Translations under genes and position numbers: made by a program
The notes under the pieces: model-generated
The model's database searches: none
What the model was told of the DNA's origin: nothing
The model's input: the letters and a program-made list of their open reading frames with translations, nothing else
Assembly: GCA_947058615.1 (NCBI GenBank)
Contig: CAMSHF010000004.1
Location: 1 to 64,000, forward strand
Length of the DNA stretch: 64,000 nucleotides
From: an uncultured Rickettsiella sp.
Lineage (GTDB): Bacteria; Pseudomonadota; Gammaproteobacteria; Diplorickettsiales; Diplorickettsiaceae
Direction: 5' to 3'
Shown here: piece after piece, positions 40,943 through 51,482 of the stretch
Numbering within the stretch: the stretch's first letter is position 1
Layout of the letters: the number at the start of each line of letters is the position of its first letter

Positions 40943-41494
40943 ATGCGATTAAAAAATACTTCGGCTACTTATGGCACAGTGGCTAAATGCTTTCATTGGC
41001 TTATGGCGGTTCTTATTATCGGAATGTTTATGCTTGCTTACACCATGATTAATATTCCGACATCCGATTTTAGGGAGCGCTTATATAGTCTCCATAAAGC
41101 GACCGGTTTGCTGTTGTTTGGCTTAGTAATCTTGAGACTTTTCTGGCGTTTTATCAATATTGGACCGAAACTACCGCCATCGATTCCGCTTTGGCAACGT
41201 CAATTTGCCAAATTAAATATTATTGCCTTGTATCTCTTAATGCTGGCGATGCCATTGACTGGCTTTTTAATGTCGACGCTCGGTCATCATGCGGTGAGTT
41301 TTTATGGTATGTTGACTATTGCACCTTTAGCGAATAATCCGTTGGCTTCTCAATTTTTTAATAAAACGCATGAGATATTGGCTTATTTATTGATCTTTTC
41401 AGTTACGTTGCATGTAATCGGTGCGTTTTATCACCCTGTTTTGCAAAGAATGCGGGTGCTATCTAAAAATAGAATAACGGAGAATAATAAATGA
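40943..41494 (+). CDS. Cytochrome b561 (YodB/CybB type)
   Basis: A 183-residue, four-helix di-heme membrane protein. Candidate heme ligands are H18 (KCFHWL), H51 (LHKATG), H143 and H157 (LHVIG). Such proteins move electrons between quinol and periplasmic acceptors such as superoxide. The ATG at 40943 is preferred to a TTG at 40931. Its stop overlaps the tolB start (ATGA), so it is probably translated with tolB. Confidence 0.88.
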   Translation: MRLKNTSATYGTVAKCFHWLMAVLIIGMFMLAYTMINIPTSDFRERLYSLHKATGLLLFGLVILRLFWRFINIGPKLPPSIPLWQRQFAKLNIIALYLLMLAMPLTGFLMSTLGHHAVSFYGMLTIAPLANNPLASQFFNKTHEILAYLLIFSVTLHVIGAFYHPVLQRMRVLSKNRITENNK

Positions 41495-42855
41495 ACGGTT
41501 TGTATTTAAAAAAATGCCTTGCTATGAAAAAAGTGAGTTTTATAGTGCTCAGCGTGTGGTCATTCGGTGGTTTAGTGATGAGCTCCAATGCATTCGCAGC
41601 ATTGAATCTTGAGCTAACGCAAGGGGTTACAAATCAATTACCGATTGCCATCGTTCCATTCGAGAGCAAAGAGGTATTTACATCTGAAAATGACGTAAGC
41701 CGGGTAATTGAATCGGATTTAAGCCATAGTGGTCAGTTTAAAGCCCTATTGGCGAAAACGCAGAGGTTGCCACAACCTTACACGAGTGAAAAAGTTTCTG
41801 TCGCTTATTGGCGAGCCCATCATGTTGATGATGTGGTATGGGGAAAAATAATTGCCCTAGGGCAGGGGCAATATCGCGTTCAAATGAGTTTGGTTAATGT
41901 GGCGCAAGGTCGAAAACAAGTTTTAGTGCAACGCGAGTTTACGGTGAAGTATCCGCAACTACGTGCATTAGCGCACCATCTGAGTGATATGGTTTACGAA
42001 AAGCTAACCGGCGTTAAAGGTGTTTTTTCGACACGCATTGCGTATGTGTTAGTCACGCGCCAGAATAATCATCGAGTTTATAGTTTACAAGTAGCCGATA
42101 TGGATGGTCATAACGCTAAACCTTTACTCACTTCAACACAACCGATAATGTCACCGGCGTGGTCCCATGATGGGAAACGTATTGCTTATGTTTCTTTTGA
42201 AAACATCATGCCGCGTATTTATATCCAAACGATTGCGACAGGCCAGCGCCAATGTGTTAGTGGTTATCCGGGCATTAATGGGGCACCGGCATGGTCACCG
42301 GATGATAAGACTTTAGCCTTAGCTTTGTCTAAAAATTCGGCGACACCCAAGATTTATTTAATGGATTTGGCGAATAAAGATTTACGCCAATTAACTTTTG
42401 GATTTTCGATTGATACCGAACCCACTTGGTCGAAAAATGGACGGTTCTTGCTTTTTACGTCGGATAGAGGAGGGGGACCACAGATTTATAAAATGAATTT
42501 ACACAATAACCGAATACAACGCGTTACATTTGAGGGTAGTTATAATGCGAGTGCTTCTTTTTCACCGAATGGAAAAATGATAGTGGTACTCAATCGTGAA
42601 CAAGGAATGTATAATATAGCCGTGCAAAATTTAGACGACGATGTTTTATTTAGCATTACCCATTCAGGTTTTGATGCATCGCCCAGTTTTGCGCCAAATG
42701 GACAACTGGTTTTATTTGAATCAAAACCCGGTGAGCATAGCTTATTAGGTATGGCTTCCATCGATGGAAGAATCAGTTGTCGCTTACCCACACCTGCAGG
42801 TGATGTACAAGATCCCGTCTGGTCGCCTTTTTTTCAAGTTAACTATTTTATTTGA
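41491..42855 (+). CDS. tolB: Tol-Pal system protein TolB
   Basis: Periplasmic protein that binds Pal. Signal peptide ending in SNAFA|A, an N-terminal domain (about 36-165) and a C-terminal six-bladed beta-propeller (about 170-454) with repeated SPAWSHDGKRIAYVS-type blades. I chose ATG 41491 because GGAG lies upstream and it overlaps the preceding stop; an internal ATG at 41524 gives a more usual signal peptide (443 aa) but lacks a ribosome site. Confidence 0.95.
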   Translation: MNGLYLKKCLAMKKVSFIVLSVWSFGGLVMSSNAFAALNLELTQGVTNQLPIAIVPFESKEVFTSENDVSRVIESDLSHSGQFKALLAKTQRLPQPYTSEKVSVAYWRAHHVDDVVWGKIIALGQGQYRVQMSLVNVAQGRKQVLVQREFTVKYPQLRALAHHLSDMVYEKLTGVKGVFSTRIAYVLVTRQNNHRVYSLQVADMDGHNAKPLLTSTQPIMSPAWSHDGKRIAYVSFENIMPRIYIQTIATGQRQCVSGYPGINGAPAWSPDDKTLALALSKNSATPKIYLMDLANKDLRQLTFGFSIDTEPTWSKNGRFLLFTSDRGGGPQIYKMNLHNNRIQRVTFEGSYNASASFSPNGKMIVVLNREQGMYNIAVQNLDDDVLFSITHSGFDASPSFAPNGQLVLFESKPGEHSLLGMASIDGRISCRLPTPAGDVQDPVWSPFFQVNYFI

Positions 42856-42866
42856 GAGGGTTATTT

Positions 42867-43418
42867 ATGTTAATAAAAAAATTATTCAGTATGAGTATCA
42901 TAACCGTTGCTTTTTTTAGTTTAAGTGCTTGTTCGACGGCAGACCAAAGTGAATTAGGCGAGATAAGTGCGAATCCGACGCCTACCGAGCGCGCGATGAC
43001 AGAAGGGGCCGGTGATGTCGGTAGTTTTTATGCGGATGAAAGCAGTCATCCGCTGCAAGTCGGTAATCAAACCTATCATTTTGATTTTGATAAAAGTTTT
43101 GTGCGCGATGAGGATAAGGCTTCACTACAGGTACAAGCGAATTACCTCATTGAGCATCCGCAAGCTAAAATATTAATAGCGGGTAATACTGATGAAAGAG
43201 GTAGTCGTGAATATAATATTGGCTTGGGACAACGCCGTGCTTTAAGTGTACAACAATTTTTACTTGAAAGAGGTGTGAGTAAAAACCAAATCTTAACGGT
43301 CAGTTACGGTGCAGAAAAACCTATAGCTTTTGGTCATAGCGAAGCGGATTATGCGAGAAATCGGCGGGCAGATTTACAGTATCAAACTCCGGTCATCACC
43401 GATAAGATGTCCTACTAG
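42867..43418 (+). CDS. pal: Peptidoglycan-associated lipoprotein Pal
   Basis: Outer-membrane lipoprotein (183 aa) with lipobox LSAC (Cys22), a short linker and an OmpA-like peptidoglycan-binding domain (YHFDFDKSFV, GNTDERGSREYNIGLGQRRA). GAGAGGG lies 7 nt before ATG 42867. It anchors the outer membrane to the wall together with TolB and TolA. Confidence 0.97.
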   Translation: MLIKKLFSMSIITVAFFSLSACSTADQSELGEISANPTPTERAMTEGAGDVGSFYADESSHPLQVGNQTYHFDFDKSFVRDEDKASLQVQANYLIEHPQAKILIAGNTDERGSREYNIGLGQRRALSVQQFLLERGVSKNQILTVSYGAEKPIAFGHSEADYARNRRADLQYQTPVITDKMSY

Positions 43419-43427
43419 GAATTTACT

Positions 43428-44495
43428 ATGTTATTGAATTTAACTTTGAAAAGAGCGTTTAACTTAGTCAATAGAAACCCTTTATCGGATCGAAGGATAA
43501 ATCCAAGTCGAGTTAAATCAATGAGATTTGGTTTAGGCTGTGTGAGCTTACTCTTAAGCTTACACGTATACGCCTTAGCGCCGGTTGTGGATGCTTATGA
43601 AGATGACGATGTTGCGTCCCCTACCATTACAGAGAACTCACCCGGTGCTTCGGACAATCATTCAGCAAGCCGGCTTTCACCAAACCCAGCGCCTGCTGAG
43701 ATACCTCCTGTATCGAATAATTCGGCTTCTTTTTCATTAGAACAGCGCGTCACCATTTTAGAACGTCAAATGACTAATGTTAATCCTTTACTCGTGCAGA
43801 TAGATGATCTCCAACAACAACTGCGTAACTTACAAGGCCGATTTGAAACACAACAACATGTGATTAAAGTGTTAGAAGAGCAAGTCCGCAACCAATATCT
43901 CGCACTTGATAAGCGTTTTGCACAGCGTGCGCACGCAACCTATTCTTCTGGAAAACCCCTTCGCGTCTCAAACATGACAGAGAATACATTAGCCCCTCGT
44001 CCACTGGTCGATCTGAGTGGTTCTAAAAAAGAAAATTCGTTGGATCGTAAATCGATGATGCCAAATGCGGCACCGACACCTGCTGCAGAGCGTGCTTATC
44101 AATCGGCTTTTCAGCGATTAAAATCAAAACAATACAACGAAGCCATAGACGCCTTTGAAGCATTCACAAAGAAATATCCTAATGATCTCAATGTCGCCAA
44201 TGCCGATTATTTTTTAGGTCAGCTTTATTTATTACAAGGTAAAGCGGAATCCTCTATTAATTGTTTTACTCGTTTTATAAGTCGCTATAGTCAAGATTCA
44301 CGTGTCCCTGATGCGATGTTGCAATGTGGTTTAGCTTATTTTGCTAAGGGGGATAAAAAAATGGCTATGGAACTCTTTGAAAAGATAATCCAGCAATACC
44401 CTGATTCTAAAGCCGCTCAAGCCGCACAAGCACGTTTGCAACAATTTAAAGCCATGATTTCTGCTGCAAGCATTTCATCGAAAAACAAAGTTTAA
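43428..44495 (+). CDS. cpoB: Cell division coordinator CpoB (YbgF)
   Basis: Periplasmic protein (355 aa) that ends the tol-pal cluster. It has an N-terminal export signal, a coiled coil (about 103-165) and C-terminal TPR repeats (about 221-335: YQSAFQRLKSKQYNEAIDAFE...). AGGA lies 7 nt before ATG 43428; ATG 43521 would give a cleaner signal peptide but has a weak ribosome site. It links peptidoglycan synthesis with Tol-driven constriction in E. coli. Confidence 0.9.
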   Translation: MLLNLTLKRAFNLVNRNPLSDRRINPSRVKSMRFGLGCVSLLLSLHVYALAPVVDAYEDDDVASPTITENSPGASDNHSASRLSPNPAPAEIPPVSNNSASFSLEQRVTILERQMTNVNPLLVQIDDLQQQLRNLQGRFETQQHVIKVLEEQVRNQYLALDKRFAQRAHATYSSGKPLRVSNMTENTLAPRPLVDLSGSKKENSLDRKSMMPNAAPTPAAERAYQSAFQRLKSKQYNEAIDAFEAFTKKYPNDLNVANADYFLGQLYLLQGKAESSINCFTRFISRYSQDSRVPDAMLQCGLAYFAKGDKKMAMELFEKIIQQYPDSKAAQAAQARLQQFKAMISAASISSKNKV

Positions 44496-44530
44496 TTTGG
44501 CTTTAATGAGTAACATAAAAATAATATAAG

Positions 44531-45361
44531 ATGAGAATTGCATTAGGTATTTCCTATCATGGTAGTGCATATCATGGCTGGCAGTCACAAACGGGATTAG
44601 CTTGTATACAAACTTATTTAGAACGAGCGATTCGCCAAATCGCGGATCATCCAATCACTTTAACTTGTGCGGGCCGTACCGATAAAGGCGTGCATGCGCT
44701 TGATCAAGTCGCGCATTTTGATAGCAAAGTACAACGACCAAAACAGGCTTGGTTGTTAGGAAGCAATAGCTATTTACCCGCGGATATTCGTATTAACTGG
44801 GTACAAACTGTTGATAAGACTTTTCATGCTCGCTTCTCAGCGGTTGCGCGGCGTTACCATTACATTATTTATAATTATCCTTTAAAGAGTGCGCTTTGGA
44901 ATCAATATACGAGTCATTATTATTATCCTTTGAATGAAAATCATATGCATTCTGCTGCCCAGTATTTACTGGGCGAACATGATTTTAGTTCGTTTCGTGC
45001 GGCAAGTTGTCAATCAAAGAATGCACGGCGTGAGATCCAATCTATTAAAGTTAATCGCCAAGGGTGTTATGTGATCATTGCTATTCAAGCGAATGCTTTT
45101 TTACATCATATGGTGCGGAATATCAGTGCCGTATTAATGACGATAGGCGCAGGTAAAAAGCCCATCGCATGGGCTAAAGAAGTTTTATTAGCGAAAAATC
45201 GTCAAGCAGCGGGTGTGACCGCTTCACCTAATGGACTCTATTTATCACAAGTATTTTATCCAAAATGCTTCGTTTTCCCAAAACCAGAAGATAATTTTTT
45301 GAATGAATTTTTGCACACGGGTAATGATACCTCTTTTTTAGTAGCACGAAACGCTTATTAG
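44531..45361 (+). CDS. truA: tRNA pseudouridine(38-40) synthase TruA
   Basis: Modifies uridines 38-40 in the tRNA anticodon arm. The catalytic aspartate is in CAGRTDKGVHA; FSSFRAASCQ and FLHHMVRNISAVLM are further family segments. 276 residues, near the usual length. In E. coli truA is followed by dedA-accD-folC; here the pot genes lie between truA and accD. Confidence 0.96.
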   Translation: MRIALGISYHGSAYHGWQSQTGLACIQTYLERAIRQIADHPITLTCAGRTDKGVHALDQVAHFDSKVQRPKQAWLLGSNSYLPADIRINWVQTVDKTFHARFSAVARRYHYIIYNYPLKSALWNQYTSHYYYPLNENHMHSAAQYLLGEHDFSSFRAASCQSKNARREIQSIKVNRQGCYVIIAIQANAFLHHMVRNISAVLMTIGAGKKPIAWAKEVLLAKNRQAAGVTASPNGLYLSQVFYPKCFVFPKPEDNFLNEFLHTGNDTSFLVARNAY

Positions 45362-45467
45362 TGTCTCTTAAGATATTTTGGGAATAAAATACTTGGTTTT
45401 AACGGAGCGCTATTGCATAATCCCTTCAGTTTTACTCTAATACATATAAAGTGAGGTAACCTGTGTA

Positions 45468-46565
45468 ATGAACGGGAATGTCCTTGAGCTCAAAGGCGTC
45501 ACTAAATGTTTCGATGGCGAAGAGGTGTTAGAAAATATTAGCTTTGACGTGAGGCATGGTGAATTTTTGACCTTGCTAGGACCGAGTGGTTGTGGAAAGA
45601 CAACTTTACTGCGTTTAATTTCCGGTTTTGAACAACCAGATAGCGGTGTTATCTGTATTAACGGTATCGATGTCAAAGGCTTATCTCCGCAAGCGCGCCA
45701 TGTGAATACCGTTTTCCAAAGTTATGGGTTATTTCCGCATTTGAATGTCTTTGATAATGTGGCTTTTGGTTTGCGCTGCAAGGGCGGATTGTCTAAAGCA
45801 GAAATTAAGCAGCAGGTTAATGAGGCTTTAACCATGGTGAAGTTGGCTCACTTAAGTGAGCGTAAACCTTCGCAGTTGAGTGGTGGTCAGCAACAACGGG
45901 TGGCGATTGCGCGAGCGGTGGTCAATAAACCTAGCATTCTGTTATTAGATGAGCCCTTAAGTTCTTTAGATTATCGTTTACGAAAAACCATGCAGCTTGA
46001 GTTGAAACAATTACAAACGCAGCTGGGTATTACCTTTATCTTTGTGACGCACGATCAAGAAGAAGCCTTATCCATGTCCGATCGTGTCGTCGTCATGCAT
46101 GAAGGACGGATTGAGCAAATTGGAACACCGCGTGAAGTCTATGAGGAACCGCATAGCTTACGCGTTGCGCGTTTTATCGGTGAAGTCAATATCTTTGAAA
46201 CACAGATTATTTCGGCCGATGAACATGTATTCCATAGTCTTATTGAAGGTAAAGAATTTACATTGAAAAATAGACGCCATTTTTCTAAGGGTCAAAAAGC
46301 TTATATCTTAGTCAGGCCAGAAGATCTTGAAGTATGGTCGCCGGCTGAGGTGATGGATACCTCTCAAATGTTTCCAGGCGTGGTTGAGCAAGTGATTTAC
46401 AAGGGTTCAACGGTGGATCTGATGGTGCGTTTGGAAAGTCAAACTTTATTAGCAGCGACACAATTTTTTAATGAAGATGATGAAAAATTAGATTTCCATG
46501 CGGGTGAGTCCGTTTGGGTCCATTGGATTCCTGGATGGGAGGTTATTTTACCTGATGAAATCTGA
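45468..46565 (+). CDS. potA: Spermidine/putrescine ABC transporter ATPase PotA
   Basis: Cytoplasmic ATPase (365 aa) of the polyamine importer. Walker A GPSGCGKTT (38-46), signature LSGGQQQR (137-144), Walker B LLLDEP (158-163), and a C-terminal TOBE-type regulatory domain (about 270-365). First gene of potABCD; it overlaps potB by 11 bp. Confidence 0.94.
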   Translation: MNGNVLELKGVTKCFDGEEVLENISFDVRHGEFLTLLGPSGCGKTTLLRLISGFEQPDSGVICINGIDVKGLSPQARHVNTVFQSYGLFPHLNVFDNVAFGLRCKGGLSKAEIKQQVNEALTMVKLAHLSERKPSQLSGGQQQRVAIARAVVNKPSILLLDEPLSSLDYRLRKTMQLELKQLQTQLGITFIFVTHDQEEALSMSDRVVVMHEGRIEQIGTPREVYEEPHSLRVARFIGEVNIFETQIISADEHVFHSLIEGKEFTLKNRRHFSKGQKAYILVRPEDLEVWSPAEVMDTSQMFPGVVEQVIYKGSTVDLMVRLESQTLLAATQFFNEDDEKLDFHAGESVWVHWIPGWEVILPDEI

Positions 46566-47421
46566 TCGTCTTTTTAAAGGAACCACGATCAGCATGGTTT
46601 GGTGTTGGTTGTTTCTTTTTGCTTTATTACCGAGCGTACTTGTTCTTATTATGAGTTTTCTTCAAAATGATCCAACGGATCTTTTTCGTTGGAAATTTTC
46701 ACTGCAAAACTATCAAGCTTTAGCTAATCCTATTTATTTTAAAGTATTTTGGCATTCTTTTTATATTGCCGGTTTGTGTAGCGTAATTTGTCTCGTTTTA
46801 AGCTATCCTTTTGCCTATGTATTGGCCCGACTCGATTCAAAATACAAAAGTTTATTATTATTTTTGGTCATTATTCCTTTTTGGACCAGTTCCTTAATCC
46901 GCACGTATGCGATCATCTCGATACTCAAGGTTAAAGGCTTGCTCAATACGGTATTATTATCGTTAGGAATTATCCAGCATCCCTTAACAATTTTGTATAG
47001 CAGCACCGCCGTCATCATTGGCTTAGTCTATAGCCTACTTCCTTTTATGATTTTGCCTTTATATGTCAATATCGAAAAATTAGAGACGCAATATATTGAT
47101 GCCGCTCGCGATTTAGGCGCAAATACGTTGACAACTTTTTTGCGTGTAATTCTACCGTTAACCTTGCCGGGTATCATGGGCGGGATCATTTTAGTTTTCT
47201 TACCGGCAATGAGTATGTTTTATATTCCCGATATTTTAGGAGGGGCTAAATCCTTGTTGGTAGGTAATTTGATTCAAAATGAATTTTTAGCGGCACATAA
47301 TTGGCCACTCGGATCCGCAGTGAGTATGGTACTCACTCTGGCCATGGGTTTACTTCTCTTATTGTATCGACGCGCCAATAAAATAGGGCCCTATTACGAT
47401 GAATCGATTGGCGAAATTTAG
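46555..47421 (+). CDS. potB: Spermidine/putrescine ABC transporter permease PotB
   Basis: Inner-membrane permease (288 aa, six helices) with the cytoplasmic EAA-type loop YIDAARDLGANTLTTFLRVILPLTLPG that contacts PotA. ATG 46555 follows a GGGAGG site and overlaps potA; longer in-frame starts lie within potA and add unconserved residues. Confidence 0.94.
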   Translation: MKSDRLFKGTTISMVWCWLFLFALLPSVLVLIMSFLQNDPTDLFRWKFSLQNYQALANPIYFKVFWHSFYIAGLCSVICLVLSYPFAYVLARLDSKYKSLLLFLVIIPFWTSSLIRTYAIISILKVKGLLNTVLLSLGIIQHPLTILYSSTAVIIGLVYSLLPFMILPLYVNIEKLETQYIDAARDLGANTLTTFLRVILPLTLPGIMGGIILVFLPAMSMFYIPDILGGAKSLLVGNLIQNEFLAAHNWPLGSAVSMVLTLAMGLLLLLYRRANKIGPYYDESIGEI

Positions 47422-48172
47422 TTATTTAGCAGCGATCTACTGTTTTCTTTATTTTCCTATTATTTTATTAATTATTTATTCATTTAATCATTCGATCTAT
47501 TCCTTACTTTGGCATGGCTTCACGCTAGATTGGTATAAACAACTGGGTGATGATAGCGATCTTATCGTTGTCACGTTGCATTCCTTAGAAGTGGGTGTGT
47601 TAGCAGCCAGTCTTGCGACACTAATAGGTACGATTGCTGCGACCTGTCTGTATCGTTATCGTTTTTTTGGAAAGCATTTATTACATGGTTTATTGTTTGT
47701 ATTGATCGTTTCACCGGATATTGTGATGGGTATTTCATTACTCATCTTATTTTTTTTATTGAATATGCGTTTAGGTTTTTGGTCACTCTTACTCTCGCAT
47801 ATTACTTTTTGTATTCCTTTTGTTGCTGTCACGGTTTATAGTCGTCTGACGGGTTTAGATAAAAATATTTTTGAAGCCGCGCGTGATTTAGGCGCGAGTG
47901 ACTTAATAAGTTTTCGACGGATTATTATTCCTATGTTATGGCCGGCTATTTTAGCAGGATGGTTATTAAGCTTTACACTCTCATTAGATGATGTGATCAT
48001 TAGCTTTTTTGTTACGGGTCCTGATTTTCAGATTTTACCTTTATACATTTACTCATTAGTACGTATCGGATTAAAGCCTGAATTAAATGCCTTGTGTTCA
48101 GTAATGTTTGTCATCACATTACTTATTGTCGTGATTTTCCAACTGATATTACCTAAAAAGGTGAATCAATAG
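47399..48172 (+). CDS. potC: Spermidine/putrescine ABC transporter permease PotC
   Basis: Second permease (257 aa, six helices) of the polyamine importer, with the EAA loop FEAARDLGASDLISFRRIIIPMLWP. It overlaps potB by 23 bp and ends 2 bp before potD, so the four genes form one operon. Confidence 0.94.
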   Translation: MNRLAKFSYLAAIYCFLYFPIILLIIYSFNHSIYSLLWHGFTLDWYKQLGDDSDLIVVTLHSLEVGVLAASLATLIGTIAATCLYRYRFFGKHLLHGLLFVLIVSPDIVMGISLLILFFLLNMRLGFWSLLLSHITFCIPFVAVTVYSRLTGLDKNIFEAARDLGASDLISFRRIIIPMLWPAILAGWLLSFTLSLDDVIISFFVTGPDFQILPLYIYSLVRIGLKPELNALCSVMFVITLLIVVIFQLILPKKVNQ

Positions 48173-48174
48173 CC

Positions 48175-49206
48175 ATGCGTGTATTTTGTTTTTTTATGCT
48201 ATTATTGGGTTTATTCGCAAAAGCCCATGCGAAAGACAATGTGGTGAATATTTATAATTGGTCGAGCTATATTTCCAGTGATATATTAAAAGAATTTACT
48301 AAAGAAACGGGGATTAAAGTTAATTATGCGACCTATGATAGTAACGAGACTTTGTATGCGAAGCTGAAAGCAAATCCTCATACCGGCTATGATGTGATTG
48401 TTCCTTCGACTTATTTTGTTGATCGTATGCGTCAACAAGGGATGTTACGGCCGCTCGATAAATCTCGTTTATCCAATTTTAAGAATCTTAATCCCACTTT
48501 ACTTAATAAATCGTATGATCCAGGTAATCATTATAGTATTCCGTATTTTTGGACCTTAACGGCCATTGCGGTTAATAGTAAAATTCATTCGCCTCAGCAA
48601 CTGAAAAATTGGGCGGATTTTTGGAATCCACATTATCGAAATCAATTACTTTTATTGGACGATGTCCATGAAGTCTTTTCTATGGCTTTAATGGTGTTGG
48701 GTTATTCAGCCAATGACACCGATCCTGAACATATACGAAAGGCCTACCTTAAATTAAAGCAATTAATGCCGAATGTCCGTTTATTTAATAATGACGGTGT
48801 CAAATCACTGTTTATTGATGAAGATTTGAGTATTGGAATGGCTTGGAATGGGGATATCTATCAAGCGGCACAAGAAAATCCTGCATTACGTTTTCTTTAT
48901 CCTAAAGAGGGATTTGTTATTTCAATTGATAGTATGGCCATTCCTAAGGATGCATTGCATGTTAATAATGCCTATGTATTTATCAATTTTATACTCAGGC
49001 CCGATATTGCTAAAAAATTGAGCTTAGCGACAGGTTATCCGACACCGAATCTTGCGGCCTACCGTTTGATGCCAAAAGCGATATTAAATAACGCGATGAT
49101 CTACCCCGATGCGAAGACCTTACAGCGTGGTGTCGTTCAAACAGATGTTGGCTCGGCTGAAACGGTTTATCAACATTATTGGGAGCTGTTGAAAATAGGT
49201 GCTTAA
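48175..49206 (+). CDS. potD: Spermidine/putrescine-binding protein PotD
   Basis: Periplasmic substrate-binding protein (343 aa). The signal peptide ends at AKAHA (residue 19). The mature start VVNIYNWSSYIS and the SAETVYQHYWELLK end are typical. W and acidic residues of the polyamine site (for example MAWNGDIYQA) are visible. Binds putrescine or spermidine and delivers it to PotBC. Confidence 0.94.
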   Translation: MRVFCFFMLLLGLFAKAHAKDNVVNIYNWSSYISSDILKEFTKETGIKVNYATYDSNETLYAKLKANPHTGYDVIVPSTYFVDRMRQQGMLRPLDKSRLSNFKNLNPTLLNKSYDPGNHYSIPYFWTLTAIAVNSKIHSPQQLKNWADFWNPHYRNQLLLLDDVHEVFSMALMVLGYSANDTDPEHIRKAYLKLKQLMPNVRLFNNDGVKSLFIDEDLSIGMAWNGDIYQAAQENPALRFLYPKEGFVISIDSMAIPKDALHVNNAYVFINFILRPDIAKKLSLATGYPTPNLAAYRLMPKAILNNAMIYPDAKTLQRGVVQTDVGSAETVYQHYWELLKIGA

Positions 49207-49308
49207 TTTAAATGGATCAAAATGAGATATACTCATGAGGGATGTTGTCGTGAAAAAGAACGCTATTCTTTGAGCCGGGAAATAGACCGATAAGAGGTTA
49301 GTAAAATT

Positions 49309-50205
49309 ATGAGTTGGTTAAAAAAAGTCATTAAAGGAATTCAGACGGTTGTTCGAAGTACGACAGGCGTTCCTGAAAATAGTTGGACGAAATGTGAATC
49401 CTGTGGTGCGGTACTTTATCGGGCTGAGTTTGAACGCAATCTCATGGTTTGTCCTACTTGTAACCACCACCACCGCGTTAAAGCACGTAAACGTTTAGCA
49501 CACATTTTAGATCCTGAAACAAGTCAAGAAATTGGGAGTCAAATTGAGACGGTCGACAGGCTTAAATTTAAGGATCAATTTAAATATAAAGATCGCTTGC
49601 ATTCTGCAACCAAAAAAACGGGTGAAAAAGAAGCATTGGTGGTCATGCAAGGGAGTTTAGCGGGTAATGCTGTTGTTTGCGCGGCCTTTGAGTTTGATTT
49701 TATGGGTGGATCGATGGGAGCGGCCGTTGGTGAACGTTTTGTGCAGGGTGTGTTACGTGCCATAGAGGAAGATATCCCTTTTATTTGTATTTCAGCAAGT
49801 GGCGGAGCACGGATGCAAGAAGGTTTGTTTTCATTAATGCAAATGGTGAAGACCAGCACCGTATTAGGTAAGCTTAAACAAAAAAAACTGCCTTTTATTT
49901 CAATATTAACCGATCCAACAATGGGTGGAGTGTCCGCCAGTTTTGCTAATCTGGGTGATATCATTATTGCAGAACCTAAAGCATTGATCGGGTTTGCGGG
50001 TCCGCGCGTGATTGAACAAACTGTACGTCAAGTATTACCGGAAGGGTTTCAGCGTAGCGAATTTTTATTAGAAAAGGGTGCTATCGATATGATTGTCGAT
50101 CGAAGGGAGTTAAAAAATAAGTTGGCTTCGTTGTTAAATAAACTCATGGCGTCTAACCAAGGACGTTATTCATTAACCGCAATTGCCAATGACGATCACT
50201 CATGA
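49309..50205 (+). CDS. accD: Acetyl-CoA carboxylase carboxyltransferase subunit beta
   Basis: Cytoplasmic enzyme (298 aa) of the first step of fatty acid synthesis. Four cysteines (C29, C32, C48, C51) form the N-terminal zinc ribbon. The carboxyltransferase core shows [12 protein letters not shown] and [11 protein letters not shown]. It overlaps folC by 17 bp, the conserved accD-folC pair. Confidence 0.97.
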   Translation: MSWLKKVIKGIQTVVRSTTGVPENSWTKCESCGAVLYRAEFERNLMVCPTCNHHHRVKARKRLAHILDPETSQEIGSQIETVDRLKFKDQFKYKDRLHSATKKTGEKEALVVMQGSLAGNAVVCAAFEFDFMGGSMGAAVGERFVQGVLRAIEEDIPFICISASGGARMQEGLFSLMQMVKTSTVLGKLKQKKLPFISILTDPTMGGVSASFANLGDIIIAEPKALIGFAGPRVIEQTVRQVLPEGFQRSEFLLEKGAIDMIVDRRELKNKLASLLNKLMASNQGRYSLTAIANDDHS

Positions 50206-51475
50206 ATTAGGTTTTGATACACAATTATTATCGGATTGGTTAGCTTATATTGAAACCTGTCATCCTAACACAATTGATTTAGGCTTAGAACGTATTTCAC
50301 AAGTGGCACGGCGTCTTAACGTCCTGAACTTTAATTGCCCGGTAATAACCGTTGCGGGTACAAATGGTAAAGGCTCTAACGTAAGCTTGATCGCGGCTAT
50401 TTTACGTGAAGCCGGTTATCGAGTGGGCACTTATACTTCACCTCATCTAATTCGTTACCAGGAACGTATTCAAATAGCCGGTCAATGTATTAGTGCACAC
50501 GATTTGTGCAAGGCCTTTTTGAAAATTGAAGAAAATCGTGCCGATATCTCTTTGACCTATTTTGAATTTGGAACCTTGGCAGCGTTATGGACTTTTAAAC
50601 AGGCGCCATTAGACGCCATTATTTTAGAAGTCGGTCTCGGTGGACGTTTAGATGCAGTGAATTGCATAGATGCAGATTTAATGATTATTAGCATGATTGA
50701 CCTCGATCATATGGATTATCTGGGTGATACACGTGAAAAAATTGGTTTTGAAAAATCCGGGGTTATGCGTGCCCATCGACCGTGTGTGTGTGGTGACTTC
50801 GTCGTACCTAAATCGATATGGAATACCGCTAAAAACTTAGCATGCCCTTTATATCGGCAAGGCATCGAATTCGATTATAAAATGCGAACACACACTTGGT
50901 CATGGAATAGTCAGCAGATGACATTAAATGATTTACCTATACCCAACATTGATTTACAGAATGCAGCGACTGTTTTGCAAGCTGTCGAATTACTCGGCGA
51001 TTATTTTATTATTACTCCAGAGGCTATACAAGAAGGTTTAAAACAGGTTTTTTTACCCGGTCGATTTCATCTCATTGAAAAAAATGCACACCAGATTATT
51101 ATTGATGTCGCACATAATCCTGCGGGTGGAAAGTGTCTATCGAAACGCTTAGCGAATACCTCTTGTTTAGGTTATACACATGCCGTCGTCGGTATGTTAG
51201 CTAATAAAGATATTATCAATACTTTCCGTCCTTTAAAACATCATATTGATCATTGGTATGTCTGTGATTTAGCTGAACAACAGGGTGCTAAAGCGAATCA
51301 ATTAAAAAATTTTCTTTTTTACCTCGAAGTGACACAACCCATTTTAGCGTTTTCCTCTCCGGAGGACGCTTTTCAACGTGCTTATTCTCAGTTGAAAAAA
51401 CACGATCGATTGTTGGTTTTTGGTTCTTTTCATACGGCGGCTGCGATCTATCGTTATTTAGCTACCGCTATTTAG
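50189..51475 (+). CDS. folC: Bifunctional folylpolyglutamate/dihydrofolate synthase
   Basis: Makes dihydrofolate from dihydropteroate and adds glutamates to folates. The Mur-ligase-type P-loop GTNGKGS is at 57-63, with [12 protein letters not shown] and the C-terminal DVAHNPAGG segment. 428 residues from ATG 50189; a TTG at 50183 is the only longer choice. The start lies inside accD. Confidence 0.95.
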   Translation: MTITHELGFDTQLLSDWLAYIETCHPNTIDLGLERISQVARRLNVLNFNCPVITVAGTNGKGSNVSLIAAILREAGYRVGTYTSPHLIRYQERIQIAGQCISAHDLCKAFLKIEENRADISLTYFEFGTLAALWTFKQAPLDAIILEVGLGGRLDAVNCIDADLMIISMIDLDHMDYLGDTREKIGFEKSGVMRAHRPCVCGDFVVPKSIWNTAKNLACPLYRQGIEFDYKMRTHTWSWNSQQMTLNDLPIPNIDLQNAATVLQAVELLGDYFIITPEAIQEGLKQVFLPGRFHLIEKNAHQIIIDVAHNPAGGKCLSKRLANTSCLGYTHAVVGMLANKDIINTFRPLKHHIDHWYVCDLAEQQGAKANQLKNFLFYLEVTQPILAFSSPEDAFQRAYSQLKKHDRLLVFGSFHTAAAIYRYLATAI

Positions 51476-51482
51476 AAAATTA

